From the NCBI RefSeq assembly GCF_015477355.1, contig NZ_JADLRJ010000005.1:608312-672311 (forward strand): DNA of 64,000 bases, given 5' to 3'. Both the position numbers and the translations under genes were made by a program. The notes beneath the pieces were generated by a model. It made no database searches. It saw nothing but the letters and a program-made list of their open reading frames with translations, and was not told where the DNA came from. Below, piece after piece: positions 39,949 to 49,943 of the stretch (position 1 is its first letter; the number at the start of each line of letters is the position of its first letter). The DNA comes from Nocardia blacklockiae (GTDB lineage: Bacteria > Actinomycetota > Actinomycetes > Mycobacteriales > Mycobacteriaceae).

Positions 39949-42900
39949 GTGACAGCGACGCTGCACAAAGTACTGGCCGGGAACGGCTATCTGTATTACC
40001 TGCGGCAGGTCGCCGCAGGCGATTCGACGGATCTGGGTAGTGACGGGCTGGCCGATTACTACTCAGCGCACGGGGAGGCACCGGGCCGCTGGCACGGGTC
40101 CGGGCTGGCGGCGTTGGGAATCGAAGCTGGTGAGCAGGTCACCGAGGAGCAGATGCGAGCGATGTTCGGGCAGGGCCGGCATCCGAACGCGGAGGTGATC
40201 CAGGCGCGGGTGGTCGATGCGGAGATCGCGGCCGGCGCGAAACGCAAAGACGCCGTCCGCGCTGCGGAGAAAGCGACACGGTTGGGGAATCCGTATCGGG
40301 TCTATGCCGGTGACAACGAATTCAGAAATCGGTGCGCGGACGCGTTCGTGGCACACAATATCGAGCACGGATCCGACGAGTACGCCGCCATTCCCGACGA
40401 CATTCGTGCCCGCATCCGGACCGAGATCGCGACCGAAATGTTCCACGACAAGTATCGCCGTGCGCCTTTGGATGCGCGGGAATTGTCGGGGTGGGTGGCA
40501 CGGATCTCGCGCCCGCAGTCGGCCGCGGTGGCCGGTTTCGACATCACCTTCTCGCCGGTGAAGAGCGTGAGCGCGTTGTGGGCGGTGGCACCGAAGCAGA
40601 CCGCAGAGCGGATCGCCGCCGCGCACGAGGCCGCCGTAGACGACGCGATCCGGTGGCTGGAACAGCACGGCATCTACACCCGGCTGGGCCGCAACGGCAT
40701 CCGACAAGTTGATGTCGAGGGCCTCGTCGCCGCCCGCTTCACCCACCGCGAAAGTCGTTGCGGTGACCCGGATCTGCACACCCATATGTTGATCGCGAAC
40801 CGGGTCCGCACGCTGGATGGCCGGTGGCGGACGCTGGATGCGTCGATGATCTACCGGCTGCTGGTGACGGTGTCGGAGATCTACAACACTCGTCTGGAAC
40901 AGCATCTCGAAGCCGACCTCGGCATAGCGTTCGCCGAACGGGCGGGGACGGACCCGGTGAAGCGGCCGATCCGCGAGATCGTCGGTGTCCCAGTGGCGTT
41001 GACCGAGTTCTGGTCACGCCGTGACGCCGCGATCACCGCCTGCCTCGGCCACCTTGCCGCAGAGTTCCAGCGCCAGGTCGGGCGGGAGCCGACACCGAAG
41101 GAAATGTTCGCGCTCGCCGAGCGCGCCACCCTGGAAACCCGCCCTGTCAAGCACGGGTTGCGGTCGCTGGCGCAACAGCGCGCCGACTGGCGCGCCCAAG
41201 CCCTCACCGTGCTCGGCGGCCGCAAAGCCCTCGCCGACACCCTGTTCCGCGTCCTCCACCCACCCGAACGGGCGCGGCCGCGGATCGACAGGGACTGGGT
41301 CGCGCGTACCGCGGAGCGGGTGCTGGCGGCGGTGTCGGCGCAGCGCGCGACCTGGCAGCGCCACCACATCCGCTCGGAAACCGAACGCCATTTGCGTGGC
41401 GCTGTCCCCAGGGATCGGTGGGAGCTGGTCGCGGACGCGGTGGTGGCCGAGGCGCTGGCGCCGTCGCGGTCGATCGCGCGCGGCGACCCGGATATCGCTG
41501 CGGAGCCGGTGCTGGGTGAGGTGCCGACGGTGTTCGCGCGCGCCGACGGTGCCAGCGTGCACACCGTCACCGGCACCCAGATCTACACCTCCCCGCACCG
41601 GCTGGCGGTCGCGCAGCGGTTGATCGACCTGTCGCTGCAACACGGCGCACGCACTATTCCCGCCCGGTTCGTGACCGCGGCGGTGCACGCCTACAACACC
41701 GATCCGGCCCACACCGGCAAGCAGTTGAACGCGGGACAGATCGCTGCGGTGACCGGATTCGCGTCGTCGCCGTTCCGGATCGAAACCCTCACCGCGCCCG
41801 CGGGATCGGGGAAAACGACCGCGATGCGGGTGCTCGCCGACGCCTGGCGCGGCGCCGGCGGCACCGTGCTCGGGCTCGCGCCGACCGCGGCGGCGGCCGC
41901 CGTGCTCGCCGAAGCGACCGGAGTACGGGCGGAAACGGTCGACAAACTGCTCACCGTCCTCGACCACCACCGCCCCGGCGCGCCGCCGCCCGCAGCACAC
42001 ATCGGCGGCGATGTCGCGCCGTCGCTGCCGCAATGGGTGCTGCAGATCGATACCGGCACGCTCGTGGTGGTCGACGAGCACGTGCGCCTCGGCGACGACA
42101 AACGCCTGCGCCTGTTCGAGTTCCTCGCCGCTCGCGAAGCGACGATCCGGTGCGTCGGTGACGACGCACAGCTGCCCTCGATCGAGGCCGGCGGCACTGC
42201 CGCCGACACCGCCGACGCTGCGCGGGCGACGACATTGACGCATGTGGTGCGGTTCGCCGACCGCGCCGAAGCCACCGCCACCCTGTATCTGCGCGACGGC
42301 GATCCGGCCGGGCTGGCCTACTATCTCGATCACCAACGGGTGCATGCCGGTGCGCACGGCGCGGTCCACGACGACGCCTACACCGCCTGGATCGCCGAGC
42401 ACACCAGCGGCCGGGACGCGATCATGCTCGCACCCACCCACGACATCGTCACCGACCTCAATGACCGCGCCCGCACCGACCGCCTCGCACGCACCGACAC
42501 ACCTACGACTGGCGAAACCCGGCTGGCGGACGGGCTTTCCGCGTCGGCGGGCGACATCGTCTGCACCCGCCGCAACGACACCCGCCTGCGTGTCGGGACC
42601 GCCGATTGGGTGCGCAACGGGTACCGGTGGCTGGTCGACACCGTCCGCCCCGACGGCAGCCTCACCGTCACCCACCTGCGCCCCGGCCGCCAGCTCAGGC
42701 ACACCACCGTGCTGCCGAGCGCCTACGTGCGGGCGCATGCGCGGCTGGGCTACGCGATGACCATCGATTCCGCGCAAGGCGTCACCGCCGACACCGCCCA
42801 CATCGTGCTCACCGGCCACGAGTCCCGCAACCAGCTCTACGTCGCCCTTACCCGCGGCGCCACCGCCAACCACCTCTACCTCCCCACCGCCATCGACGGC

Positions 42901-45486
42901 AGCGAAGCCTCCTTCTGGACCGAACCCGGCCTCCTCCCCACCACCGCGGTAGAAGTCTTGCAACGCATCCTGGCTCGCGACGCCGCGCAGGTTTCGGCGA
43001 ACCGTGAACTCCGCGACGCCCTCGACCCTTTCCGTCGCCTCGGCCGCGCGATCGACATCTACCTCGATGCCACCGGGCTCGCCGCCGAACACGCCCTCGG
43101 CCCCGACGCGCTCGCGTGCCTCGACGCCACCGCCGACCAGGTGCACCCCGGGCTCACCGACGCCCCCGCCTATCCCGTCCTGCGACAGCACCTCGCCACC
43201 CTCGCCCTGGCCGGCGACGACCCCGCCGCAGCGCTGCGTGACGCGATCGCCGAGCGCGAACTCGACACCGCGAAAGACAGCGCCGCCGTGCTGGATTGGC
43301 GCTTGGACCCTTCCGGCCGCCACTCGACCGGGCCGGGCCCACTGCCCTGGCTGCGCGGCCTCCCCCGAAAGCTCCCCGACGACGCGGTGGCCGCGCAGCT
43401 GCGTGCCCGCGCCCGCCTCATCACCGATCTCACCGCCCAGATCACCAGCGACGCCACCACGTGGACCGCCTCCACCGCGCCGATCTGGGCCCGCTCGCTG
43501 CTCGCAAACCCGCGGCTGGTCGCGGAATTGGCGGTGTGGCGTGCCGCCCACCACCTCCCCGACACCGACCTGCGCCCCACCGGGCCGGCCCGCTACCCGG
43601 CCGGTGAACGCGACCACCAGCAGCTGCTCGACGCCCGCGCCACCGGCACCCTGTCCACCGCCACTCATACCTGGTCCGCCCTCGCCACACGCCTCGAAAC
43701 CCGCCTCCTCGACGACCCCTGGTGGCCCGTACTCGCCGAACGACTCGACACCGCCGCCCGCGCCGGACTCGACATCGACACCCTCCTCACCCACGCGGCC
43801 ACCATCGGCCCGCTGCCCGACGAGATGCCCGCCGCCGCGCTCTGGTTCCGCCTCGGCCTCGACCCGTCGGCCCTCACCGATACCCGCAACGCCCACCATC
43901 TGCGCCCCGACTGGACCACACACCTGCGCGAGCTGCTCGGCGACCAGGCCGCCGAACACGTTATGACCGACCCCGCCTGGCCACGCCTGGTCGCCGCCAT
44001 CGACCACGCCACCACCACCGGCTGGACCGCCCACGACCTCCTCGCCACCGCCCACGAACTACTCACCGCCACCACCGACCCCACCACCACACCCGGCCCC
44101 CACCACCACGACGTCACCGCGACCGCCCTCGCCTGGCGCATCGAAGCACTCCTCCACCCCACCACCCACGCCGACATCCACACCGAAAACCCGGACCCCC
44201 CAACAGCTATGGACCGCCACGACGTCACACCAGACCACCCGCCCATCGACACACCCGCCAGCCGCGACACCGAACCTGGTGCGCCCGAACAACTCCGCGC
44301 CGTCGCCGAACTGTTCCGCACCGGCCACATCACCGACGCCACCACCGCCTTCCGCACCCTCGCCCGGGAACTCACCAGCGAGCAACGCGACATCCTCGAA
44401 CGGGTCGCCACCACCCTGTTCCAGTACGCCTTCCCCATCGCCCGCGCCCGCCTGCGCTGGGCCGCCGACCACCACCCCGACCACCGCGGGCTCATCGAAG
44501 CCTGCATCCCCGACACCGACCCACACGTCTACCGACCCGCCGAACACCGCGCTCAGACCTCGGCCTTCGCGCGCGACCGCCACGCCGCCGCCCGCCACCA
44601 CGAGGAACGAATCGACCCCAGCCACCGCCGAACCCGACCCACCCAGGACCGCGGCGGCGAGTTCGCTGACGCCTACTTCGCCGAACGCGCGGCCGAACAA
44701 CCCGACCCGACAGCATCCGACCGCAGCCACCGCCACGGCGCGGCTGCATCCGGCCGCGACCGCAGCGGCGACGGATACACCCTCGACTACGACCGCGCCG
44801 CCATCCCGCCCACCCACGGATTCGGGTGCGTCCATTGCGGAATCGAACGCGCCCGTACCGACACCCAGCCACAACCGGGCCGCCGCGCCGACGACGGCCT
44901 ATGCGGAGACTGCCGCGACAACGGACAACCCGCCATCCCCGACCACGACCCCGCCGACCACATCACCGCCCGCGCCGACCACATCACCGCCACCTACCCC
45001 ACCGACCAAGCCCGCGCGAAACTCCGCCGCGACTGGCACGACGCCCCCACCCACCGCGCACGCCACGCCCTCACCGACTGGGCCCGCCGAAACCCACTCA
45101 TCCACACCACAAGTCGGGCCGGCGCAGTCACCTTCGACCCCGACGACCCGATCCAAGCACTCACCGACCAGCAACTCGCCGGATACATCGACGACGTCCA
45201 CCGCCGCCTCGCCCTGCACGCCGACGAAGACACACTCTTCGGACCGGCACCGGCCACACCGGGAGACAACGACCAGCCGGTGGTCCAGCGCGGATGGCTA
45301 CGCAACGAACTCGCCGACCTCCAAGCCGAACAACACCGACGCACCCGACTGGCTCAAGAGCAAGCCGTCGCCGAACACACCATCCGGCAACAACACCATG
45401 CCGACATCCCAGGAACGCCAGCTGGCGAGCCGACTTACGTGGCGGACGCACTGGGCGTGAGCAACGACATCGGCTTTGGGCCCTAA
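39949..45486 (+). CDS. MobF-family conjugative relaxase-helicase (TraA/TrwC-like)
   Basis: 1845 residues from GTG 39949. The N-terminus has the MobF relaxase features: LHKVLAGNGYLYYLRQVAAG with a Tyr pair, DYYSAHGEAPGRWHGSGLAA, FDITFSPVKSVSALWAVAPK, and the metal-binding FTHRESRCGDPDLHTHMLIA near residue 270. From about residue 610 a superfamily 1 helicase follows with Walker A TLTAPAGSGKTTAMRVLADA, then TLVVVDEHVRLGDDKRLRLF (Walker B DEH rather than the common DEAG), and GYAMTIDSAQGVTADTAHIV with VALTRGA (motifs V/VI). The C-terminal 700 residues are Pro/Thr/His-rich and end with a zinc ribbon. It nicks oriT and unwinds the strand in conjugation. The start has weak ribosome site support. Confidence 0.9.
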   Translation: MTATLHKVLAGNGYLYYLRQVAAGDSTDLGSDGLADYYSAHGEAPGRWHGSGLAALGIEAGEQVTEEQMRAMFGQGRHPNAEVIQARVVDAEIAAGAKRKDAVRAAEKATRLGNPYRVYAGDNEFRNRCADAFVAHNIEHGSDEYAAIPDDIRARIRTEIATEMFHDKYRRAPLDARELSGWVARISRPQSAAVAGFDITFSPVKSVSALWAVAPKQTAERIAAAHEAAVDDAIRWLEQHGIYTRLGRNGIRQVDVEGLVAARFTHRESRCGDPDLHTHMLIANRVRTLDGRWRTLDASMIYRLLVTVSEIYNTRLEQHLEADLGIAFAERAGTDPVKRPIREIVGVPVALTEFWSRRDAAITACLGHLAAEFQRQVGREPTPKEMFALAERATLETRPVKHGLRSLAQQRADWRAQALTVLGGRKALADTLFRVLHPPERARPRIDRDWVARTAERVLAAVSAQRATWQRHHIRSETERHLRGAVPRDRWELVADAVVAEALAPSRSIARGDPDIAAEPVLGEVPTVFARADGASVHTVTGTQIYTSPHRLAVAQRLIDLSLQHGARTIPARFVTAAVHAYNTDPAHTGKQLNAGQIAAVTGFASSPFRIETLTAPAGSGKTTAMRVLADAWRGAGGTVLGLAPTAAAAAVLAEATGVRAETVDKLLTVLDHHRPGAPPPAAHIGGDVAPSLPQWVLQIDTGTLVVVDEHVRLGDDKRLRLFEFLAAREATIRCVGDDAQLPSIEAGGTAADTADAARATTLTHVVRFADRAEATATLYLRDGDPAGLAYYLDHQRVHAGAHGAVHDDAYTAWIAEHTSGRDAIMLAPTHDIVTDLNDRARTDRLARTDTPTTGETRLADGLSASAGDIVCTRRNDTRLRVGTADWVRNGYRWLVDTVRPDGSLTVTHLRPGRQLRHTTVLPSAYVRAHARLGYAMTIDSAQGVTADTAHIVLTGHESRNQLYVALTRGATANHLYLPTAIDGSEASFWTEPGLLPTTAVEVLQRILARDAAQVSANRELRDALDPFRRLGRAIDIYLDATGLAAEHALGPDALACLDATADQVHPGLTDAPAYPVLRQHLATLALAGDDPAAALRDAIAERELDTAKDSAAVLDWRLDPSGRHSTGPGPLPWLRGLPRKLPDDAVAAQLRARARLITDLTAQITSDATTWTASTAPIWARSLLANPRLVAELAVWRAAHHLPDTDLRPTGPARYPAGERDHQQLLDARATGTLSTATHTWSALATRLETRLLDDPWWPVLAERLDTAARAGLDIDTLLTHAATIGPLPDEMPAAALWFRLGLDPSALTDTRNAHHLRPDWTTHLRELLGDQAAEHVMTDPAWPRLVAAIDHATTTGWTAHDLLATAHELLTATTDPTTTPGPHHHDVTATALAWRIEALLHPTTHADIHTENPDPPTAMDRHDVTPDHPPIDTPASRDTEPGAPEQLRAVAELFRTGHITDATTAFRTLARELTSEQRDILERVATTLFQYAFPIARARLRWAADHHPDHRGLIEACIPDTDPHVYRPAEHRAQTSAFARDRHAAARHHEERIDPSHRRTRPTQDRGGEFADAYFAERAAEQPDPTASDRSHRHGAAASGRDRSGDGYTLDYDRAAIPPTHGFGCVHCGIERARTDTQPQPGRRADDGLCGDCRDNGQPAIPDHDPADHITARADHITATYPTDQARAKLRRDWHDAPTHRARHALTDWARRNPLIHTTSRAGAVTFDPDDPIQALTDQQLAGYIDDVHRRLALHADEDTLFGPAPATPGDNDQPVVQRGWLRNELADLQAEQHRRTRLAQEQAVAEHTIRQQHHADIPGTPAGEPTYVADALGVSNDIGFGP

Positions 45487-45559
45487 GATTCAGTCGCCCG
45501 TCCCGCAGCGATAACCCCTGCACAGTGTCCGCGCGCGTCGAGGTACGGCAATGCGGGCC

Positions 45560-48505
45560 TCAGGTGATTGCTTCGAGAAGTTGCTCGCCTATAGGCCGAC
45601 GTACGATGTAGGGCCGTACTGCGAGTCCGACCAAGTCGATTGCCTCCCAGGCGAGGGGATGCAACGCTGTCAGCAACGTTGCCAATCGCGCCTCTATGGC
45701 AAGATCGAGAGCTTCGTAGCGCGGTCCGATAGGGTCGACCGCTCCCAGGGAAGTGACCTCCGATGACACGTCTTTTCCTGACTCGCGTGTAATCTTCTCA
45801 ACGAGTGTTTCCAAAACGTCAATCAATGCGGACGCGTCGTGGAAGGTAAGGTTGTATCGCAAATAATCCTGCCGCAACGTCTGTTGTGCGACTATTAGCT
45901 CCGCCATCGCATCAACTCGACTGCTGAGCGTTGGCACAAGACCCACAGAATACGGCGCGGCGGTTCGCTTGTGGTGCTGACGTCGAGTGAGCCTGAATGA
46001 TCTGTTGATGATCCCAAGAATTTCCGTTGGGATGACTTGCTCGCTCCGCCTTAGTAGCAACGTAGATTTCGGCTTCAGCTCTGGTCCTGCAGAGTCGAGA
46101 TGTCGCAGAAGTAGGTAGGCGTGCACTTGTCGCGTTCCCCCCGCGGCGAGCGCGGTAGAGATTTCGTTGAACAACAGTTCTCGATCCTCAGCGGTCACGC
46201 AAGTACGGGCTAACGATGCGGCAATTGTGCGGTCGTCGAAAGTCGCTGCGTAATCCAGGCATCGAAGAGCCTGTCGAAGATATCGTCGACGAGATTTGGG
46301 TGCACGCGCCGCGAAGCCGTCGTCGAGGATGTCACAAGCCAAGACCGGCGCGGAGGCGAGGACTTGCTGTAGTGGGCTTCCAGCTGCGTCACCATTACTG
46401 AGCACCTGCACGAGCTGGTCGTGCAGGTGCTCTCTTTCCTTGAACAACCGCCCTGCGGCAAGCAGCCAGATGTTACGCCAATGCGGATGGTGCATCGCCA
46501 ACTCGAGCCGTCGCAGCGCGGCAGACTCGGGGCCGCTGGTTATCGCAATCGCTGCCATCAGTTCTTGCAAGCTCCGTACTTCGAATCCGATACGGTCACC
46601 CGCCGGCACCAGGAGCACCAGACGATGAGTGGCGGCAGTGATCAACTTGCTGCTGATCGTGTCGATTTCGCGAGGCGAGTACTCCTGAGCTTGGAGACGA
46701 TCGCGAGCGATCGCTTCAAGCTGCGGAATCGACATCGTGGGGTTGTTTTCGGCATTCTCCGCAGCGACGTGTAGTTGCAGTGCGACGCGGGCGTGGAGGT
46801 AGTCGATATCGGACTTGTGCTCGTTCAGGATTCGAGCGATCGAGGATCCCGGTTTGTCGACCTCGCGTTGATACACCGTGCGGTAATAGAGCGAGAACAG
46901 GCCGAACCGGTCGACGGGCAGGACACCATACCCTTCGACGATTATCGACATGATCGTCACCTGCAGAGGCGTCTCCATCAGTCGCTTAGTTGCGGCATCT
47001 TCGGACGCCGACGTGAGCCGCTTCATCACGCGATCCCTCAACTCGGGATCCTCGCCATGGCGAGAGTTGACAACCTCGCGCGCGAAGCTGCGGGCTTGTT
47101 GAGGAGTCAATCTGCTCAGCATTACATCAGTGAACAACTCCGCATCGAATCGCTCGTCGTAGCCGAGAGGTCGGGTGGTGGCAATGAGGAGCAGATCCGC
47201 ATGCAGGTTGTCCGCAGTCTCGATGAAATCGGTGACCCTCTCAAGCAATACCCGTCGCAGGCCCGCATCACTGACTTCGTCCAGCCCGTCCAAGATGACC
47301 ACCCAAGGCCATGCTCTGAGCCAGCTGTGCAGATCGCTCGGTGAGATGGATGCGTCTGTGCGCAAGCCAATAACCGTCGACAAGAACGCGAACAGGCTCG
47401 TATCGGGTTGAGAAGCAAGCCCCTCTGCGTAGTTTGCAAGATCTACCCGCATCGGCCAACGCAAGTTTCGCGGCTCGGGAATGCCATTGCGGGTCAACGC
47501 TTCTCGCGTAGATTCGACAATGGCAGACACCTCCGGTGTCATAGGCCCCCGCCCCAGCAGGGCGACACGGTATATCTGAGCGATGAGCGAACTCAACGTG
47601 GTCTTGCCCTGACCGGGCCCCCCGATAATCACCCAATGCGGTCGCTCGACGCGATCGGGTAAATCCCGCTGGAGCACAGCATCACCGTGCTCGACAATGT
47701 GCGCAACGGTTTGGACAGTGCGAGCCGGATGCACGCTCGTAGTGCGCTCGAAATCTATGTTTTCGATAAAGACTCCGGGAAGGTCGACACCAACATCTTC
47801 CAGTTTTGCTCGCTGCCCTGGCGCTCCTGCCTCGCTCAGCCGGATCCAGTGCTCGTTGCGCAGGCACTGCCCCGCATGGAGACGCATCTTCGAGGCCAGG
47901 TCTGGGATCGCCGCACCAGAGACGTGGTCGCCGATTCGTGCCAGCACGTCACCGACAGTCAGCAACGCAGGAAAAGCATGGCGCACCGCATCAGCACCGT
48001 CGAGATAGGTGTAGAGCTGATCGGCGTGCCAGATTCGGAAATCGCGGATCCCCAGCTTGGAGACCTCGTCTTCTGGGTCGGTCAGGCGAGAGTTGATGTC
48101 AGCAGTAAGAGTATCGATCCCGCCGATCACCCCTACTGGTGAAAGCCGGACATTGGAGGCAACGATCAGGTATTGCGGCGCACGACTGCGAGTCTGCCTG
48201 CGCATCGCGGAGACCCATCGATCGAGTTCCGTATTGATCTGCCCTTTCAACCACGCGGCATTGCCCTTCGGGCTTAGTTGATGGTAATGAAACTTGGCCT
48301 GCAGCACTGTATATCCGTTCCACATGCCCGTCGGACCCGAGCTGGTCGCCGACCAGTTGATCGGGCCGTCGAACGTCGCCTCTCTACCACCGTCGGCACC
48401 GTCACCAAAAGCCTGGACGCCCGGGCCGAGAACACGGGCAGCCAAGCTCACTACCAGTTGCTCAAACGCTCGATCGCCAAGACGGTCGATGTCGTAGTCA
48501 GGCAC
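45560..48505 (-). CDS. Mrr-like nuclease fused to NACHT ATPase (bacterial NLR-like defence protein)
   Basis: 981 residues from GTG 48505. The N-terminal about 130 residues resemble a restriction-type nuclease: GDRAFEQLVVSLAARVLGPG, GDGADGGREATFDGPI and YTVLQAKFHYHQLSPKGNA (Asp-Glu and Q-x-K of the PD-(D/E)XK fold). Around residue 295 the NACHT domain begins with Walker A HWVIIGGPGQGKTTLSSLIA, then Walker B WVVILDGLDEVSDAGLRRVL and LLIATTRPLGYDERFDAELF, and winged-helix parts follow. The C-terminal 400 residues are helical and could sense the invader. The architecture matches bNACHT-type anti-phage proteins with a nuclease effector. Its G+C is lower than the relaxase and it is on the other strand. 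Confidence 0.8.
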   Translation of the reverse strand: MPDYDIDRLGDRAFEQLVVSLAARVLGPGVQAFGDGADGGREATFDGPINWSATSSGPTGMWNGYTVLQAKFHYHQLSPKGNAAWLKGQINTELDRWVSAMRRQTRSRAPQYLIVASNVRLSPVGVIGGIDTLTADINSRLTDPEDEVSKLGIRDFRIWHADQLYTYLDGADAVRHAFPALLTVGDVLARIGDHVSGAAIPDLASKMRLHAGQCLRNEHWIRLSEAGAPGQRAKLEDVGVDLPGVFIENIDFERTTSVHPARTVQTVAHIVEHGDAVLQRDLPDRVERPHWVIIGGPGQGKTTLSSLIAQIYRVALLGRGPMTPEVSAIVESTREALTRNGIPEPRNLRWPMRVDLANYAEGLASQPDTSLFAFLSTVIGLRTDASISPSDLHSWLRAWPWVVILDGLDEVSDAGLRRVLLERVTDFIETADNLHADLLLIATTRPLGYDERFDAELFTDVMLSRLTPQQARSFAREVVNSRHGEDPELRDRVMKRLTSASEDAATKRLMETPLQVTIMSIIVEGYGVLPVDRFGLFSLYYRTVYQREVDKPGSSIARILNEHKSDIDYLHARVALQLHVAAENAENNPTMSIPQLEAIARDRLQAQEYSPREIDTISSKLITAATHRLVLLVPAGDRIGFEVRSLQELMAAIAITSGPESAALRRLELAMHHPHWRNIWLLAAGRLFKEREHLHDQLVQVLSNGDAAGSPLQQVLASAPVLACDILDDGFAARAPKSRRRYLRQALRCLDYAATFDDRTIAASLARTCVTAEDRELLFNEISTALAAGGTRQVHAYLLLRHLDSAGPELKPKSTLLLRRSEQVIPTEILGIINRSFRLTRRQHHKRTAAPYSVGLVPTLSSRVDAMAELIVAQQTLRQDYLRYNLTFHDASALIDVLETLVEKITRESGKDVSSEVTSLGAVDPIGPRYEALDLAIEARLATLLTALHPLAWEAIDLVGLAVRPYIVRRPIGEQLLEAIT

Positions 48506-48802
48506 CGAACCATGATGCCTCCACCCACGCTTGGGTGCACCCGACACTTCGGTCCGTCGTTGCTCGACGCCTTCGAAACCACCACGCTCGGCGGGCACAA
48601 GGAGCTATCCTTCGGGTGGGAGTGACAGGACGCGCACGCGCTCCCCCTTTTTCGCCGGAGTCGCCCGGCCCACGCCAGTTCGGTGACTGTGAAGGCCAAG
48701 GTCCCTCCGGGCCCGCGTATCGCTCAATTCGCCGTGTTCCCAGTCGTCTTCGTCATGTGGGCATGGGGCAGCGTGGGTGCCCTGTGCCGGGATGGACGAG
48801 AG

Positions 48803-49753
48803 ATGCCGAAGAACAGCAGCGCCCGCCGACGGCAACGTGCCCGCGTCATAGCGGCCGAGGAAGGCGTGCGGAAGTATCGAGAAGCGTTGCGCCGCGGCGA
48901 CGAACGCGCCGCCGCGCCCGCTCGCTCGCCACTGCGGCCACGCAAATTCACCATCGACGGCGTCGACCGGTACGCCCGGCGCGCCGACGCTGTCGCGTTG
49001 GCTCAAGACGACATGCGCGACCCGGCAGGCACGGAGGTCGTGGCCGGAGCAGATGTGCTGCGCCGGCAGGTACGTGCGCTGCTGTCGGTGCGGTTGAAGC
49101 CGGTGACGGTGGCCGGGGAGGACGGCCCACCGACCAGAGTGGTGCAATGCGAACGGCCTGAAGTATTCCGCGCTGAGGTGCGGGAGATTCTTTCCGATCT
49201 GGCGAGAGTGCGCGAGGACGCCGACATCGCGGACGTCGCACCGGCGACCGTCGCCATCACCCAGCACCTCGAGTCGCGCCTTCACCATCTGGACCGGACG
49301 ACCGGCGGTCCGCTGCGCGCACGGGTGCGCGACGCCAGCGACACAGCGGAGTCCTTGTTCGCCACAGTCGAAGCAGTCCACAGTCGGGGGTGTCGTCTCG
49401 GGGCGGGCGAGAACAGGCACCGCCGCGGATGGGGGTACACACCCTGCGGTGGCGGCCTCGTGCGCATACGAGTGCGGATATTCGACTACGACGACACGAT
49501 CGTCACCGACGCCGGCTGCCCGCGTCATGCCGCCGAGGAGATCGTCTCGTGGGACGCCGACGTCGAGTACTACGGAACAGCCACGACGGAGATCATGGGC
49601 GGGACGGACACAGACCTCGACACGATCTACGACCTCGCCGACGCCGTGCGTCACGAACGCATTCCACTGCGGATCGCGCGAGAAGCGGAAATGAAAGCCA
49701 ATGGCACGTATCGGTTGCCGTCGCCACCCTGGATGCGGCACGACGCGTATTGA
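48803..49753 (+). CDS. Hypothetical protein, 316 aa
   Basis: From ATG 48803. The N-terminal half is basic and helical (SARRRQRARVIAAEEGVRKY, REALRRGDERAAAPARSPLR), then a helical middle (VLRRQVRALLSVRLKPVTVA and EVREILSDLARVREDADIAD). The last 95 residues (VRIRVRIFDYDDTIVTDAGC through GGTDTDLDTIYDLADAVRHE) form a different alpha/beta unit that could start separately at GTG 49461. No family recognised. The upstream open frame to 48683 is discarded because it crosses the NACHT promoter region and looks non-coding. Confidence 0.5.
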   Translation: MPKNSSARRRQRARVIAAEEGVRKYREALRRGDERAAAPARSPLRPRKFTIDGVDRYARRADAVALAQDDMRDPAGTEVVAGADVLRRQVRALLSVRLKPVTVAGEDGPPTRVVQCERPEVFRAEVREILSDLARVREDADIADVAPATVAITQHLESRLHHLDRTTGGPLRARVRDASDTAESLFATVEAVHSRGCRLGAGENRHRRGWGYTPCGGGLVRIRVRIFDYDDTIVTDAGCPRHAAEEIVSWDADVEYYGTATTEIMGGTDTDLDTIYDLADAVRHERIPLRIAREAEMKANGTYRLPSPPWMRHDAY

Positions 49754-49943
49754 ACCATCCGAGCGGCTGACGCCGCGGCCCCACCACAACACGGGAAGGT
49801 CGACGACTCGGGCTGGGTCACCGCAGTGCACAGAACCACCGGGTGTGTGCTGCGGTGGCACGCCCGAGTACACCGTCGCGAACTTTCGACTCCGCGATGG
49901 TCACGCCGGGCAAGCGGTCATGAGCGGTACCGGTGTGGCGCAG

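Noticed and set aside
41014-44055. 1013-aa minus-strand frame opposite the relaxase
   Set aside because: Gly/Val-rich antisense shadow of the relaxase with no recognisable domain.
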